Below are positions 34,732-46,295 of a stretch of DNA of 64,000 nt, piece after piece (position 1 is the first letter of the stretch; every line of letters begins with the position of its first letter). Under the pieces are notes generated by a model. The model was not told the DNA's origin and made no database searches. It was given only the letters and a program-made list of their open reading frames with translations. The DNA comes from Augochlora pura (taxonomy: Eukaryota > Arthropoda > Insecta > Hymenoptera > Halictidae), in assembly GCF_028453695.1 (NCBI RefSeq), contig NC_135777.1:13319714-13383713 (forward strand), written 5' to 3'. The translations under genes were made by a program, and so were the position numbers.

Positions 34732-36585
34732 TAGTGAAATTTAAAGAAAGTATTTGTCATTTTACAGTGAACTAGTCCTTCTAACATTTACAGAAAAATT
34801 CGAGTCATTCAAACCAGTTTTAAGAAAATATTACCGTTTTAACCCAGTTTTTCTCCCCACTATATCATGCCAGATCCAATATTTTTTACAAATACTGTAA
34901 ATTACACAATTGGAAAACAGTTTGCCTAAAAACGAGTACACGTGACTTTCTGGAGCATCTGTATCTTTAGGATGATGATGACATCGGATCAGCAATCTGA
35001 AGTTGCTCGTAAGGAGAGAAAATGTATCGAAGGGAGCCTATCACAAACGAATTTCGATATTAAAAACGAAATGTGCAAATAAGTAAATAACAATATTTTC
35101 GGAGGAAGTGCAAACTACAGATAGAGCAGGGATATTTGAAAAAGCATCAGGCCCGGACAGATACGGGTCGGAACGTTGCCGCGGACCGTTCGAGAGTTCA
35201 TTTCAGGGGCGCGACCGATATCCGGAAAAATGTGCCGCGCGCGCGACCTTATCAGCGATTAGAATGCTGTGTTTGCTAAGCACTGCACCATAAACCAACC
35301 GGTAACGAGACCGTAACACGTTACAGCGAGGCCGCAGGGGCAATTTCAGCGACGATTACGTCACAGGATCAATATTTGAAACCCTGAGCGCATTGTTTGC
35401 AAACGATCTGCCATAATAATAATGATTTTGCTGCGAACTTCACCGAAATTCGATTTGCCGGAGCCCGCCTCCACTCGGTGTCGGCCCCTCCCCCCGGGCC
35501 GGCCCCCAGTCGTCAGACCGAATCGCGATAATAACATTATCCCGGATAATAATATTATTCTAGCCGCTAGTATTTTCCAGCGATTAGAAGTAAATTAGTG
35601 CATCGACACGGTTCCACCGCGAATATTTCGCGCTGGTGGCGCGCGACCACCTCGCCTGCGCCTAGCCGTGCAGAGCCGAGCCGGGCACCGCGCGCTTTAA
35701 TTATTGCCGCGATATCAGTGACGCTGGTTTTAACACACTTCGTTATCTCGTTAACTCCATGAATCTATCGCCGGGTCGGGACGCCGTGAACAATCGCGCA
35801 AAGGCCGGGCCGTACGGGATTCGTCGATAGGATTATAGAAAAGGATTATTTTAGCAAAATAGTTTCGCTCGGACACCAATCAGCCAGCCTCCGTTAATCG
35901 ATACCGCCCCGCTAATTTATTCATACTGCTTCTCGTCTGCTCGTCTCTCAAGGTCGTGAAAAGCCCTTTCCTTACAATCCTTAAAAATATAAAATGTCGA
36001 TATACTCGCATTATTTCAATACCTTCTAAAACAGTATAACTTATTTAAAAGTAAACGAAATTAATTTTATCTTTATCGATCGGAATAAAAAAGATAAGAA
36101 ATTCCCGCCTTTTAACCTCTCTATCGTAAGGAAAATACAAGCAATGCATTTTGTAGGACTCCGTACATGATTCCATCATTTTAACAAAATTTGGATCGCT
36201 TAGCCAAATTATAAAGATTTTGTCTTTTAAAAAAGTTTAAACACGTATCGCTCCATGTGGCTTCATAAAAACGATGAAACTGAAACTATTGTAGACTTTT
36301 AGATTTTTATATTAACAAGTTTGTGTATTATTTCCTAATTTCAGTAACTTTAAAAGAAACAACGTAAAATTGTTAAGTCGTTGTTCTTCACTAGATTTTT
36401 TAACAATTTATCAACTGTAAACAGTGGTTTAAAAATAATTTTCCGTCGCTTCAAAGTTGCCCTTTGAATGTAGAGAGTAATTCTCTAATTCTCAGAAAAA
36501 GCACACGGAGTCAGAACTATTGTATTTTTTGGATCGCTGGAGCGATGTTACCCTTAAAGAATCAGTAACCAGAAGATTAAGATAC
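34732..36585. other. AT-rich, CpG-rich, AT-rich non-coding stretch
   Basis: CpG-rich at 35,150-35,930. In the later AT-rich part an ACTATTGTA-containing segment near 36,285 partly recurs near 36,510, too diverged to call a repeat. No frame of interest. Confidence 0.45.
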
Positions 36586-39034
36586 TCATAAATTTAGGTA
36601 GCACGTACCAATTTCCGGTGGCAAACAACGTCGGCTATCTCGGAAGAACGATCGGAGGTCCCCGTAATGTTCGGGCCGGTAAACGTCGCGTCGGTCCGCC
36701 CTGGATACGTTACAGCACAGAATGAGTCCCGGGAGGTGGATCGACGCGGGAACTCGGTGAAAACTCACTTATCACCGACGTGTCCGCCTCCGGACCCCGG
36801 TTCCATTGCGCCGTCCGTCTGGAAATTAGCGGGAACAGCTTAAAAAAGTTCCTCGGCAGCCGGTGTCTTCCGCGGCGGTCCACTTTTCCGCCGCTTTCCA
36901 CCTGGGACTCTTTCCCCTCCCCTCTTCACGGTTAAGAGTGATTCTAATTATGTTAATTAGTCGGTCGTCGCTGCCTCGCTCGCGGTTGGAAAGTTTGCTC
37001 GTTCCCCCTCTCCCCGGCGACCGTCTTTCGCCCGCCCCCGGCCCCCTTCGCGGAGCGTGATCCACCCCCCGACGATGTTCCCGTGAAAATTCGGCCACGT
37101 GGTCCTCGTAAAGGGGATTTTCCCGCGGATCGTCCCGCGACCGTCCCGCATTTTAATATAGCCGGCGCCCGCGTAATCCCGTCCCCCTTTATTAAAACTA
37201 GTTATCACTTTAATAATTGTCGGGCTTTCCATCGTGTTTCGGGGGTACGCGCCGGGTAAACTGAGTCGCGAGATATGAAAATTTACAGCGTTTAAGCCGC
37301 GGCCGTAAGCCGGCGAATTGATTGCCCGGCTTCCGCGTGATTAAATTTCGTTTGATCCTGCCCCTTTGCTGGACCCGAAAATCCGCCACTTTGCACCAGG
37401 AGTCGAACGAAAGAAGGGAAATGCGATGGACACCGACGGCAACCGAAGAAAGGCAAATATTCGTAAATCCGTGGAAGCACTCGCGCAACTGATAGATCAT
37501 TATTGCTAATAGTTTATAGTCTCTAACAAGTAAAGATGGCCTCGAAGTTTTCAGCACAGAGATCTATTCTTGTTAATCCTTTAAGGACGACACAATTTCT
37601 TTTCCCCCTATTGAAAACCTGTAATACTGTTCATGACAAAGGATCGGGATACATTGTTTAATGCGGGAAAATGTTTGAAAAGGTCTGACAATATTTTTAT
37701 TTTCGTCAAGTAATTTTGTAGACCAATCATGTATTAATATTGACATGAAAATAATTATGTCTATTTTAATCGTTCATCCTGCAGGCATTATACATATATA
37801 ATTGTTTCGCTTCGTGTTGTACATGCCTATCTTCCACGATAATCAGGTACTGATAAAACATTCGAAAAATATTCGAAAATATTCACGTCCGCGACGTGTT
37901 AACGCGATTTCGGCGCGAGGTTTATTGGTTTCACCTTTAACTCGGAGTTTTATTCGGGAATTTTCGCGACATCGAGAGTCGCCGAGCAGGTCGGCTGTTT
38001 TCGGCCGGCGGGACCGCTTTCGTTTTCGTCTTTAACAGGAATCGTCGGCAGGAATCGAAGGGGACAGGGGCGAGGAGCCGGGGTGGAAGGGGGGCCGATC
38101 GCGCCGGTGCAAAAAGACTTCGCCGGCAAATTCATTTCCTAATACGTAGCAGCGACGCGGTCTAGAATTCGTTCGCGCCAAAGGTTCATGTTAAAATCCG
38201 CCCGGGTGCTTCTTCGAAGGTGCTCTGGAACCTCGTCGAAGAGGCCCGGAGACTCGAGGATCCGGTAGACAAAGAAATCGGACTGCATAAGAACTGGAGG
38301 ATGCTTGAATAATAGAATGGAGAAGCAGCTCCGGGCCAAGGGACAAGGAGTATTAGACCGGTGCTCGCCGTGTAGCAAACTTTTCCCGGCGCGACGCGGC
38401 GCGGCGCGGCGCGTCGATGCGAGCCGGTGCAAAAGCGGGTCGTCTCCCGATTTCGGCTGAAACTTCGCTGAATTATTTCGCCGATCGATCCGCGGTGGCA
38501 TCGTTATCGTTTTACGTCCGAAGCTTCTATAATTCGCGCTAAAATGCTCGGCCAAGCGATTCAAATGTTTGAACGATGGCTTGTATCGGAATTAATCGCG
38601 ACCGCCGAGCGGGGCGCGGGACTTGCCCGCCGCGTTTACAGTTCGGGAATGTGCAATTCGTTCGGCTGATTTACAGGTATTACACCGTAATGAATATTAA
38701 ACGAGGTGGCGATGCGAAAATCGCGCGCTACCCATGTCGCTCGCTTCTCCTTCGTTCCGGCACGGGGATCGACTTAAGGGATCAAGAGCTTCGGCCTGAT
38801 AACCCGACGCCGGCTAAAGAATATCTAATATTTTTATAATCCGGCGCCGCTACGGAGGGAGTTGGAAAATTACCCGGAATGAAATGTAACTCGGGGTTAA
38901 TGCAATCCCGTTTCATCTCCTCCGCGACAAACAACGCGACCAGCGTGCCCGCAGTAATTCGGCGGGCCGCGTGGACAATTGGCAAAGAAAAAGGCGCCGG
39001 ACGGACAGAGACAAAGATAGAAGGAGAAAGGGAA
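36586..39034. other. CpG-rich blocks with short AT-rich gap
   Basis: CpG-rich at 36,590-37,500 and from 37,880. A (GCGGC)n run lies at 38,391-38,415. Frames such as minus 38,139-38,564 overlap others and are unrecognised. A segment at 38,200-38,265 (TTCGAAGGTGCTCTGGAACC) has the flavour of the degenerate repeat at 54,781 but is too short to assign. Confidence 0.45.
38391..38415 (+). repeat. (GCGGC)n pentanucleotide repeat
   Basis: Four to five GC-only pentamers. Confidence 0.85.
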
Positions 39035-39063
39035 TGAGAGAGGGAGAGAGAGAGAGAGAGGGA
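39035..39063 (+). repeat. (GA)n microsatellite
   Basis: GA run with one GGG interruption. Confidence 0.9.
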
Positions 39064-40660
39064 GGGACAGGAGAGAAAAAATGGTGACAAGCCGCAGGTG
39101 CAGGAGCGTGCTCTATGATGAGCTCGCGCTCGGAACGGCTGAACCTCTCGCTAGTCATTATGCCAATTCGGGATGCAAATTTATGATGATTTAATACGAA
39201 ACTGCCGAAGTGCCAGGACCGTGCGAGCCGCGTTTTTATCGTCGCCCGTTGTAATTCTTTCCGTCGCTCGTCGACGCTCCCGGAAAACCCACCTACCTTC
39301 CCTTCCATTCTTCGGGAAAATGGACGACGAGCCCCGACGAGGCGGACAAATGCACGACATCGTGCTTCTCGTTCTTTCTCTTGCCGTCCTCCTCTGCAAA
39401 TTACTATTTAATTCGACGCACGCGATACCGAATTCATCGCTGCCCCATTAATTAGATTCGCTCTCGCTCTTTACGCTCGGAAAATCAGCGAATCGCGGCC
39501 AGCGTCTGCAATCGTCGGTCTTTTACTTTCATTTTGGACACAGGGCCTGTGCTGCTCGTACGGGACCGGCTTATTTTTCTCGATCGACGTGCCCCGCTGT
39601 TTTATTTCTGCTTCCAAGTTCCGTGGTCATTGGTATTGGAGTTGGCGCAGTTTAATTTAGTTTGCCATGCTGGGCCATAGCCTTTTAAATTAATACACGC
39701 AATTCGAGTAAATTAAGCCAGAAATTGTTAAATAAAATACTGAAACGGAAATTGGTAAAGCGGGCAACGACCCCTTTCGCAGCGCAGGATATTTACGCTA
39801 CGAAATATTGGTTAAATATCATAGACGATATAATGTTTAACGTCTACCTCGAACTTATCGTCAACACTGAAAACGTCGATACCGCTGCAATATTTATTCG
39901 CAATTACAGAAATACTACACAGGCAGTTGGATCGACCGAATAAAGTTCTACGCTGTAAAAGGGACTAAGAAATTATTCTCTTAAATAATTAAGTGGTTGT
40001 GGAAAAGGGAATTCTCAAAGCTTAAATGTCCAACATAGTTCTTAAAGTTGGACCATTAAATGGATTATTATATATCTTTCTATTATAATTTATCTTTTCA
40101 ATGAGGATAGCGAATAATGGAGTATTTAAATATATTCATAACAAGCTAACATGGCGCCATGCAATCAGATTCTCATTATTGTATTAACCCTTTACACTCG
40201 AGTGATGGTTCTGAGACACCACTAATAATTGTAACATACCGTCCAAATTCATTTGTACATTGTCATTTTTATATTCCACTGAATCATTTGTAACGGAAAT
40301 ATAGTAAGTCGGGAATACTTTTTTTGTATTTAGAAGATGAAACAATATTGAAAACATACATTAATGTCATTATTAAATTGATTAAAAAGAAGAAGTTCAA
40401 TGTGAGAATCTTGAGAGACGACAACTGAACACTGATGGGGAAAAGGAAGAATTCTTTTCAACAATTCGATGTCTTCATATAGTGAAGCTCTCAATCCGTA
40501 ACACAAGATAATGATATCACGACTGCGAGAGATTCACAGTTAATCTCGAGTATTTTCTCACTTGTTATAATGTCTGTGACAGTCCGCGCCGCTTCGCGAC
40601 TTTCGGTATACCTAATGGAAAAGTATCGCGGACAATATATGGTCGGACTGATAGGAAAAT
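39064..40660. other. Non-coding stretch, CpG-rich then AT-rich
   Basis: CpG-rich to about 39,640, AT-rich after. A short ATG-started frame ending at 39,451 codes for a hydrophobic, signal-like stretch (IVLLVLSLAVLLCKLLF) but only about 33 residues in all. A plus frame open at 39,725-39,943 in AT-rich DNA has no ATG near its start. At 40,184 a TTAACCCTTTACACTCGAG word looks like the left end of another TTAA-type repeat. AAGGGTTAA at about 40,664 is in the right orientation to be its partner, but the ends do not match further in. Confidence 0.4.
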
Positions 40661-42756
40661 CCAAGGGTTAAAAAGCGGCGATGGCAGCGCAGAAGGGAAA
40701 AAGGGTCGAATAATTTCCGCGCGGGCAGAATGGACGCGAAAATCGGTCGATTCGCGGCGGCTCGTGGAGGACTTCCCGCCGGACGAAATCCTCGCTTAAT
40801 CTGGCCCTATTAATCGCGCGCGACCTGGCCGGGCGCGATGAAAAAAATTTATGCGCGCGTACGAGCGACAGGTGCCACTGGTGGAATCGTGCCAATTCCG
40901 GCATGTGGATTTTCGCAGTGGCCCGGTGTCGCCATTCGGTCTCATATTTCGTCGGCGATTTATCGCGACGCGTGCGCCGCCGCGCCGGTTCATCGAGCAC
41001 CGGATATAAACCGAATAATGAGACCCCCGCGACAACCATCGATTCGGCATCGATCGGAATGAAGCGGCGCGCTCGGAGGCAACGCGGGGCTCGCGGTTGG
41101 AAAAACCTTCGTCGGATCTCGAAAGTTTCCCTCGAGAAGGGCGAGAGACCAGGGAAGAGCTCGCCGCGACAAGAAATCGCTGGGGAGTCCTTTGAGTTTG
41201 ACAGATTCCCGATCCGCCTTAAATTACGAATTTCCCCCGCGAAGGATACGCGTCAGCTTTATTTCAGCGTTACGTCGGATCGACGTGACACGGCCAAGTT
41301 ATTAACAAACGACCGGATGAATTCGGCCAAATGAAAAACCGCTCCCCAGCGTGTATCGGTCGTCTGGCTGGATTTCATCGGTGGACCGTTGATTCCGTAT
41401 AAAACCTGTCATATCCGGTTGCCGGTAATCCCGAAAGCCTGACGAAGGGTTCGCCGCCGTAGAAAGCGTGCTCGAGAGGTAAGGAGCGGTCTCGATAAGG
41501 GTTCAACTCCCTTCCGTCTGAACCAGACACTCGGGTATTGCGTTTTGGATCGTCTAATTGCTGGCAAGCGGATCAATCGCTTCTCGGCGAAGATAGACGC
41601 CTGATTTGCGCCGGAAAAAGCTTCCACCGGGACTTGCTGGAACCTGAATGCTCGGAACCTCGCGTTAGCTTTATCGGGAAAGGTAGATGATAGCGAAAGA
41701 TAGCCGACAGGGAACGCGGCGATAGAGAACTGCTCCGCGATTCAGAAGGTCGACATTTCTGGCGAGAAATCCAGGCTCGTTGATACGTTCAAATAAGATG
41801 GATTATAATGTGAGTCCGGAGGTTTTGCTAGAGGAGAGGAACGACGTTACGCTCGCTGGGGACGTCTCGCTCATAGAAAGCAGAGCGGATCATTTTCTCC
41901 GCTGGAGAAGCTGCCATTGGAGCATCTTTTGAGATTTTACAGCAAATACTATTTGAATAATTGCGTTTGATGAATAAAACTTCTCTTCTCTAGTCTCATT
42001 CCTTTATATTTGCAACTGGCCACGTGATAATAACATGTAAACCCAAGGGAAATGCGTGCATATAGTCTTGTTTGATAAATGAAACAACTTTTCTTTTTCT
42101 TTTCTTTCGTGACTGACCGCGTGGCGATAAGCTGCAAGCGCAGGAGAACAACCAGTGTTTCATACAGTCGTTGAATTTCTCTAAAAACATTGCTACACCT
42201 TTTCCACCAATTTCGCTATATCCATTAATCAACGAGTCCCCTAATTATCCGAGAAGAAATTGTTCTCTCGGTTAAGTAGCCATGGTTGTTGGCAAAGGAA
42301 ATGTTGAGAAATCACGACCGATTCCGCGCGTACTCGGAAAAGGTTCGCGAGGCCGGAAGAGCGGACAGGCCAGCGGCGGCGTCGGGAATCGAGAAATGGT
42401 GCGCGCGAGGCGAGCCGCGGAGATTAATGGCGGGAATTAGTATTCGTCGCCGTACGGTTGAATTACAGAAAGTTATCTCGCCGGGTACGAGCGAACGCTT
42501 AGCGCCGGCTCCACCCCCGCTTCAACAGACGGTTCTTCTCGTGCTTCTTCGTCTTCTTCTTCGAGGTCCTCCCGCTCCGGTTCCTCCGGTGATCCTTTAT
42601 TTTTCATCATCCCGCGATCCATATTACCAGGGTCCGTTGAATAATGCGACGATTTATTTTTCTCGGGCTGCGATCGCTGATTAAGAGGAGCCTCGGGCTA
42701 CGCGGAGAGGGGCTGGTCGACCGGGAGAACCACCGGGTTGAGAGCCGAGGGTGGCC
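40661..42756. other. CpG-rich blocks with AT-rich gap
   Basis: CpG-rich at 40,660-41,930 and from 42,280. An AAGGGTTCAACTCCCTT at about 41,498 can form a tRNA-like T arm, but no acceptor or D arm matches. A GAG/GTAAGG donor-like word lies at about 41,477. Frames overlap both strands. Confidence 0.45.
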
Positions 42757-42784
42757 GAGAGAGAACGAGAGAGAGAGAGAGAGA
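42757..42784 (+). repeat. (GA)n microsatellite
   Basis: GA run with an AAC interruption near the left edge. Confidence 0.9.
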
Positions 42785-43169
42785 TCATGCGGGTGGTAAC
42801 GACCGCATTAGCCACGCGCCCGATATCTCGGACCTTGACGTCTCTATACGGATTTTAATAGTCTTTGCTCGGCAGTCGCGCACCTCCGCCCGCTCCTCTC
42901 GGCTCCGAAGATCCATCGGAGATACCTTCGGTAGATCACTCTTCGACGGTGAAACCTACTTCGAGGAATCATCGGCAGAAACAGGTCGGCGCGTAATCGT
43001 CCGGAATTTCCACGTCGAGAAATTTTTGGCGCGTTCGAACGCCAATTAAAACGATCGGTCGGATGAAAAAGGAGCAAGAGGCAGGCGATGAGAGACGTCC
43101 GCGCCGCGCGAATTAATGCAAATGTCGGGCCGACACGGCCGTGTTCGGTCGCCGCTGCGGCGGCAAGTT

Positions 43170-43221
43170 AAGGCAAGGTGAGCCGAGCCAAGGTAAGGCA
43201 AGGTGAGACGAGGCAAGGCAA
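43170..43221 (+). repeat. Minisatellite, unit near AAGGCAAGGTGAG
   Basis: AAGGCAAGGTGAG occurs twice almost exactly, with degenerate flanking units (GCCAAGGT, GAGGCAAGGC). Confidence 0.75.
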
Positions 43222-43389
43222 CTCGGAATACGTCCCACCTGTATTGTTGCCACTTTCGTTGCCGATAAGATACCTGCCGATCCGGCCGGGTGACTTATCT
43301 TCCCCGGACTTCGATTATTGGTTGCGAAATGCCTCGGGGAACATGAAGTCAAGCGCCGGGACCAAAAAGACCAGGCGGAGAAGTAGGAA

Positions 43390-43484
43390 GGAGAGGAGCA
43401 GGAGGAGGAGGAAGAAGAAGAAGAAGAAGAAGAAGTAGAAGAAGAAGAAGAAGAAGAAGAAGGAGAAGAAGAAGAAGAAGAAGA
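43390..43484 (+). repeat. (GAA)n/(GGA)n trinucleotide tract
   Basis: Nearly 95 bases of GAA with GGA and one TAG interruption. It lies inside a purine-only stretch of the plus strand. It leaves both long lysine (plus) and serine (minus) frames open, which are artefacts of the repeat. Confidence 0.95.
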
Positions 43485-44618
43485 CAAGGCTCGCGTGTGG
43501 TCTGCCAACAGGAGTGGCGATTCGAATCTAGCTAGGCGAATCGGTTCGATTAATTAATGTCGTCGTCAGGTTCTGGATTTTCGAAAGCGAACGGCGACAC
43601 CGGGGCGATTCATCCGTTCCTGGATCGCCGGTCGAGCCGGCTGCTTTCGGAGCTGTGAAACGGTTCCGTGTTACTCGTCGACTACCACGATCCCTCGAAT
43701 CGCTATCGTTATCAAGGATAATTGGCCGCTGCGAAATTTCTTTTCTCGATGAGCGCGACCACCGATCGAACCGCGCCGCGATACAGGCCCGTTCCCTTCG
43801 GCTACCTGGCCCAGGCCCGAAATATCTTCGCCTCGGGCCCGGTGTTTTGGGATATTCTTGACCTGCATCGATTCGAATCTAATTGGCGGATCTCCACGGA
43901 ATTCGTCGGTATCGCGAATACCGTTCGCTCTGACTCCTGCCGGCTCGGCAAAGTATTCGGACCTCGTTAATTCTCACGGAGAGCCGAGGCTTATCGCGAT
44001 TTCACAGGGATGTCGAAAGGACACGAGATTTCTACGTAACACGGTTCCCCGGGTTTCGATGGCTCCCCGGGGCCCCAAGAATTTATCGCGGCCGCATAAT
44101 TCCACCTGAGGAAATCGACGGGCTCGCGCAATTACTCGCGCGCCGGACTCCGGGTGTCTCTTTGTGACACAGCACTTCACCGCGATCATCGGAAACCACG
44201 TCTATCCGAGCTAGACATTATTAAGAGACGCAAGGACCGCGTCTGATCTCAAGTATCTTCAAAAATGTATTTCAGAAAAATTGACGAACGAAGGTTCAAA
44301 TGCCTGTGATCATCGACGGATATACCGTCTGACGCTAAACCTACTATGACAGTCGAAACGACTGGTTTCACACGGTTTCTTTTTAAAATTATTGAATTCC
44401 GAAGACTTTTATAGCAAACGAACGAATGAGTTTTTTCATTCAAGCGTACGTTATATAATGTGATATAATTTTATTCTCTGAAAATGAGTGCTTGCCCGTA
44501 TGTACAGGATATCCCAAAAGTCACTAGCAGTCGGGAAATGAAGGGATTCTGGGATGATTAGAAGTAACCTTTTCCTAAGCACAATTGCAATCCCCGGCTT
44601 TGCTTACGAGTTATTAAG
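43485..44618. other. CpG-rich then AT-rich non-coding stretch
   Basis: CpG-rich to about 44,220, AT-rich after. No element before the repeat module at 44,619 and no recognised frame. Confidence 0.5.
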
Positions 44619-44724
44619 GAAATACTCTGACCAATGAGAGATCAATTCGGCTTTCGCTAGGTGATCGAGACAACGAGCAGATAAACCACGGTCCCGCTTG
44701 TTGGCTCGGTCGCCTCGCGTTAGC
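44619..44724 (+). repeat. Dispersed repeat module, copy 1
   Basis: This 106-base segment aligns end to end with 48,460-48,564. Shared landmarks are GAAATAC..TGAC.AAT.AGAG at the left and GGCTCGGTCGCCT...TTAGC at the right. In both places a TTAA-flanked MITE of the same family lies just downstream (142 and 33 bases away). The module's own nature is unknown. Confidence 0.65.
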
Positions 44725-44865
44725 AATATTACAGATTACTGCCAATTTGAACTGTGAAAGATGCGCTAATCTATTTCTATGCAGAATATCAAAATCACCA
44801 CTCAAAACCCTAGTTGCACCATTTTGAAACCGTGCTTTATTCTGTACTTACATCTATCTAAATTT

Positions 44866-45111
44866 TTAACTCCTTGTACTATGACTCCTTTCACGTTGCA
44901 TTGATTAGCACTTATTAGTTCTAAATATTTTCCTTCATAAGATAATTTTTCTTACTTGTATTGTCTTTTTTTATTTCCGTTTCTAGACTTTGATAATAGA
45001 AAAATTCAATTTGATTTCGTTTTAGAAGAAATTAATAATATACATATTCAATAAAATTTACATGGAATCTTTATCATAAGCCGGACTCGTTATTATAGTG
45101 TAAGGGGTCAA
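44866..45111 (+). mobile_element. TTAA-flanked MITE, family copy B
   Basis: The left end is TTAA then CTCCTTGTACTATGA. The right end is GCCGGACTCGTTATTATAGTG followed by TAAGGGG and a decayed TTAA (TCAA). The interior (GATTAGCACTTATTAG, TTTCCTTCATAAGA, TTTCCGTTTCTAGACTTTGA) aligns with copy D at 48,597. Length is 246 bases, close to copies A (249) and C (248). Confidence 0.7.
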
Positions 45112-45149
45112 AATGCCGGTGACAAGAGGATAGAATACCAGCTTATCAC

Positions 45150-45199
45150 TAGAAATCCCCATCACGAGTCGGACTAGTTAAACTACGGCATAGGGTTAA
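45150..45199 (+). mobile_element. TTAA-type MITE, right-end fragment (copy H)
   Basis: CCCATCACGAGTCGGACTAG, then TTAAACTACGGCATAGGG and TTAA, repeats the right end of the adjoining copy B only 39 bases away. This means either a tandem duplication of the end or a second insertion reduced to its right terminus. Confidence 0.65.
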
Positions 45200-46115
45200 A
45201 TACTCAACCCTTAATAAATAAATTGGACGAATACGATTAGATCGGTACATCTAACGAGTCGAGCATAAGCGAAACGTCTGCATTTTTTATCTGCTTCGTC
45301 AGACGGGACTCTCCTTGATATCATACTTGGAATAAAGAGGAAAGTTCGAACGGTTATAATAAACGGCAAGAGATGACTCCGGGAGCATTAAGCTCGCGTT
45401 ACCGCGTTACAGCCACTCGCCGGGCGGCGTTTACATTTACGAGAATTTAAACAATGATTTTTATTGGGGCAGCGACGGGCCGGGACCAGGGGCGCGCGTG
45501 AAATACGCGTAGCGGCTCGTAAATACGAGTTCCGGCCGCTAAACAGCCCCGCTTACGACTTCGAAAATGAACTGCCGCCGCGCCGCCCCGACACCGCTCA
45601 ACGCTCAACTGCCTCTAAAATGCTCGCTACCTTTGTATCTCGTTGCCACGCCCGACGCTTTCAGTCACGCACCTGTAAAGTCCTTTAGAGACACCTGAAC
45701 GCTTCTCGATCATTCCGCGATCGCTCGTTTCCTTCGTTACCACGCCAATCTCGGAAGATGTCGGATAATCTCGAACGATCTCGTATAACATCTCGTCCAT
45801 GCCAGACGACGCTGATAATTAATTGCTGATCTACCAAGAATATATTCGCGCAGTATCAATTTCTCGCGTAACAAGTGAGCAACACTTATGTCTCATACGT
45901 CATTCGATAACTTTGATTTTCTCCGTGCGCTGAATTTTTACTTATTCGTTTCGTGCGAGTAATGCGAAACTATTATACTTACAGTTTTCAATTGTTTACA
46001 GCCTATAACAACGTTGACAGATTTGGATGATGTTTTCAGCATGCACACAAGTTACCGATGTCTACGATATGCATTATTTAAAGTTAAAAAGTACGAGTAC
46101 TTCCTATTTTTTGTT
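45200..46115. other. Non-coding stretch around a small CpG-rich block
   Basis: CpG-rich at 45,360-45,800, AT-rich on both sides. No element and no recognised frame. Confidence 0.5.
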
Positions 46116-46262
46116 ACAGTGAACGAAAGTTAATTTTGAAAAAATTTTATCGTTGGCTGTTTAGTAAAGTAGACTCTTCAATATTAAACAAAAATTCAAA
46201 TCCATTGGTTGCAAATTTCTTCGCAATTAAAAGTGTTCTAATAGTTTCACGACCGACTGTAT
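46116..46262. mobile_element. Possible short Tc1-like remnant
   Basis: The right edge, reverse-complemented, reads ACAGTCGGTCGTGAAACTAT followed by TAGAACACTT, which resembles Tc1-type terminal repeats. The left edge starts ACAGTGAACGAAAGTTAAT, only loosely matching. There is no coding sequence. The left boundary is weak. Confidence 0.3.
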
Positions 46263-46295
46263 CTAAAAAACAATACCAAATTCAATTATTGAGAT

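Noticed and set aside
36230..36540. Partly repeated ACTATTGTA segments
   Set aside because: Too diverged and too short to separate from AT-rich background.
39353..39451. Short hydrophobic frame resembling a signal peptide
   Set aside because: Only about 33 residues remain after the start at which the hydrophobic stretch would be N-terminal. The hydrophobic run comes from a CTT/CTC-rich tract.
39725..39943. 72-codon plus frame in AT-rich DNA with varied residues
   Set aside because: It opens at TTG and lacks an ATG near its start. No homology is recognised and no splice acceptor is evident.
40184..40672. TTAACCCTTTACACTCGAG ... AAGGGTTAA as a possible 490-bp TTAA element
   Set aside because: The two ends agree only over the terminal TTAACCC-like bases. 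Subterminal sequence does not match, so the pairing may be chance.
41490..41520. tRNA-like T arm (AAGGG TTCAACT CCCTT)
   Set aside because: No matching acceptor stem, D arm or anticodon arm can be placed at the required distances upstream.
43390..43484. Lysine-rich (plus) and serine-rich (minus) frames over the GAA tract
   Set aside because: They are direct products of the trinucleotide repeat, not genes.
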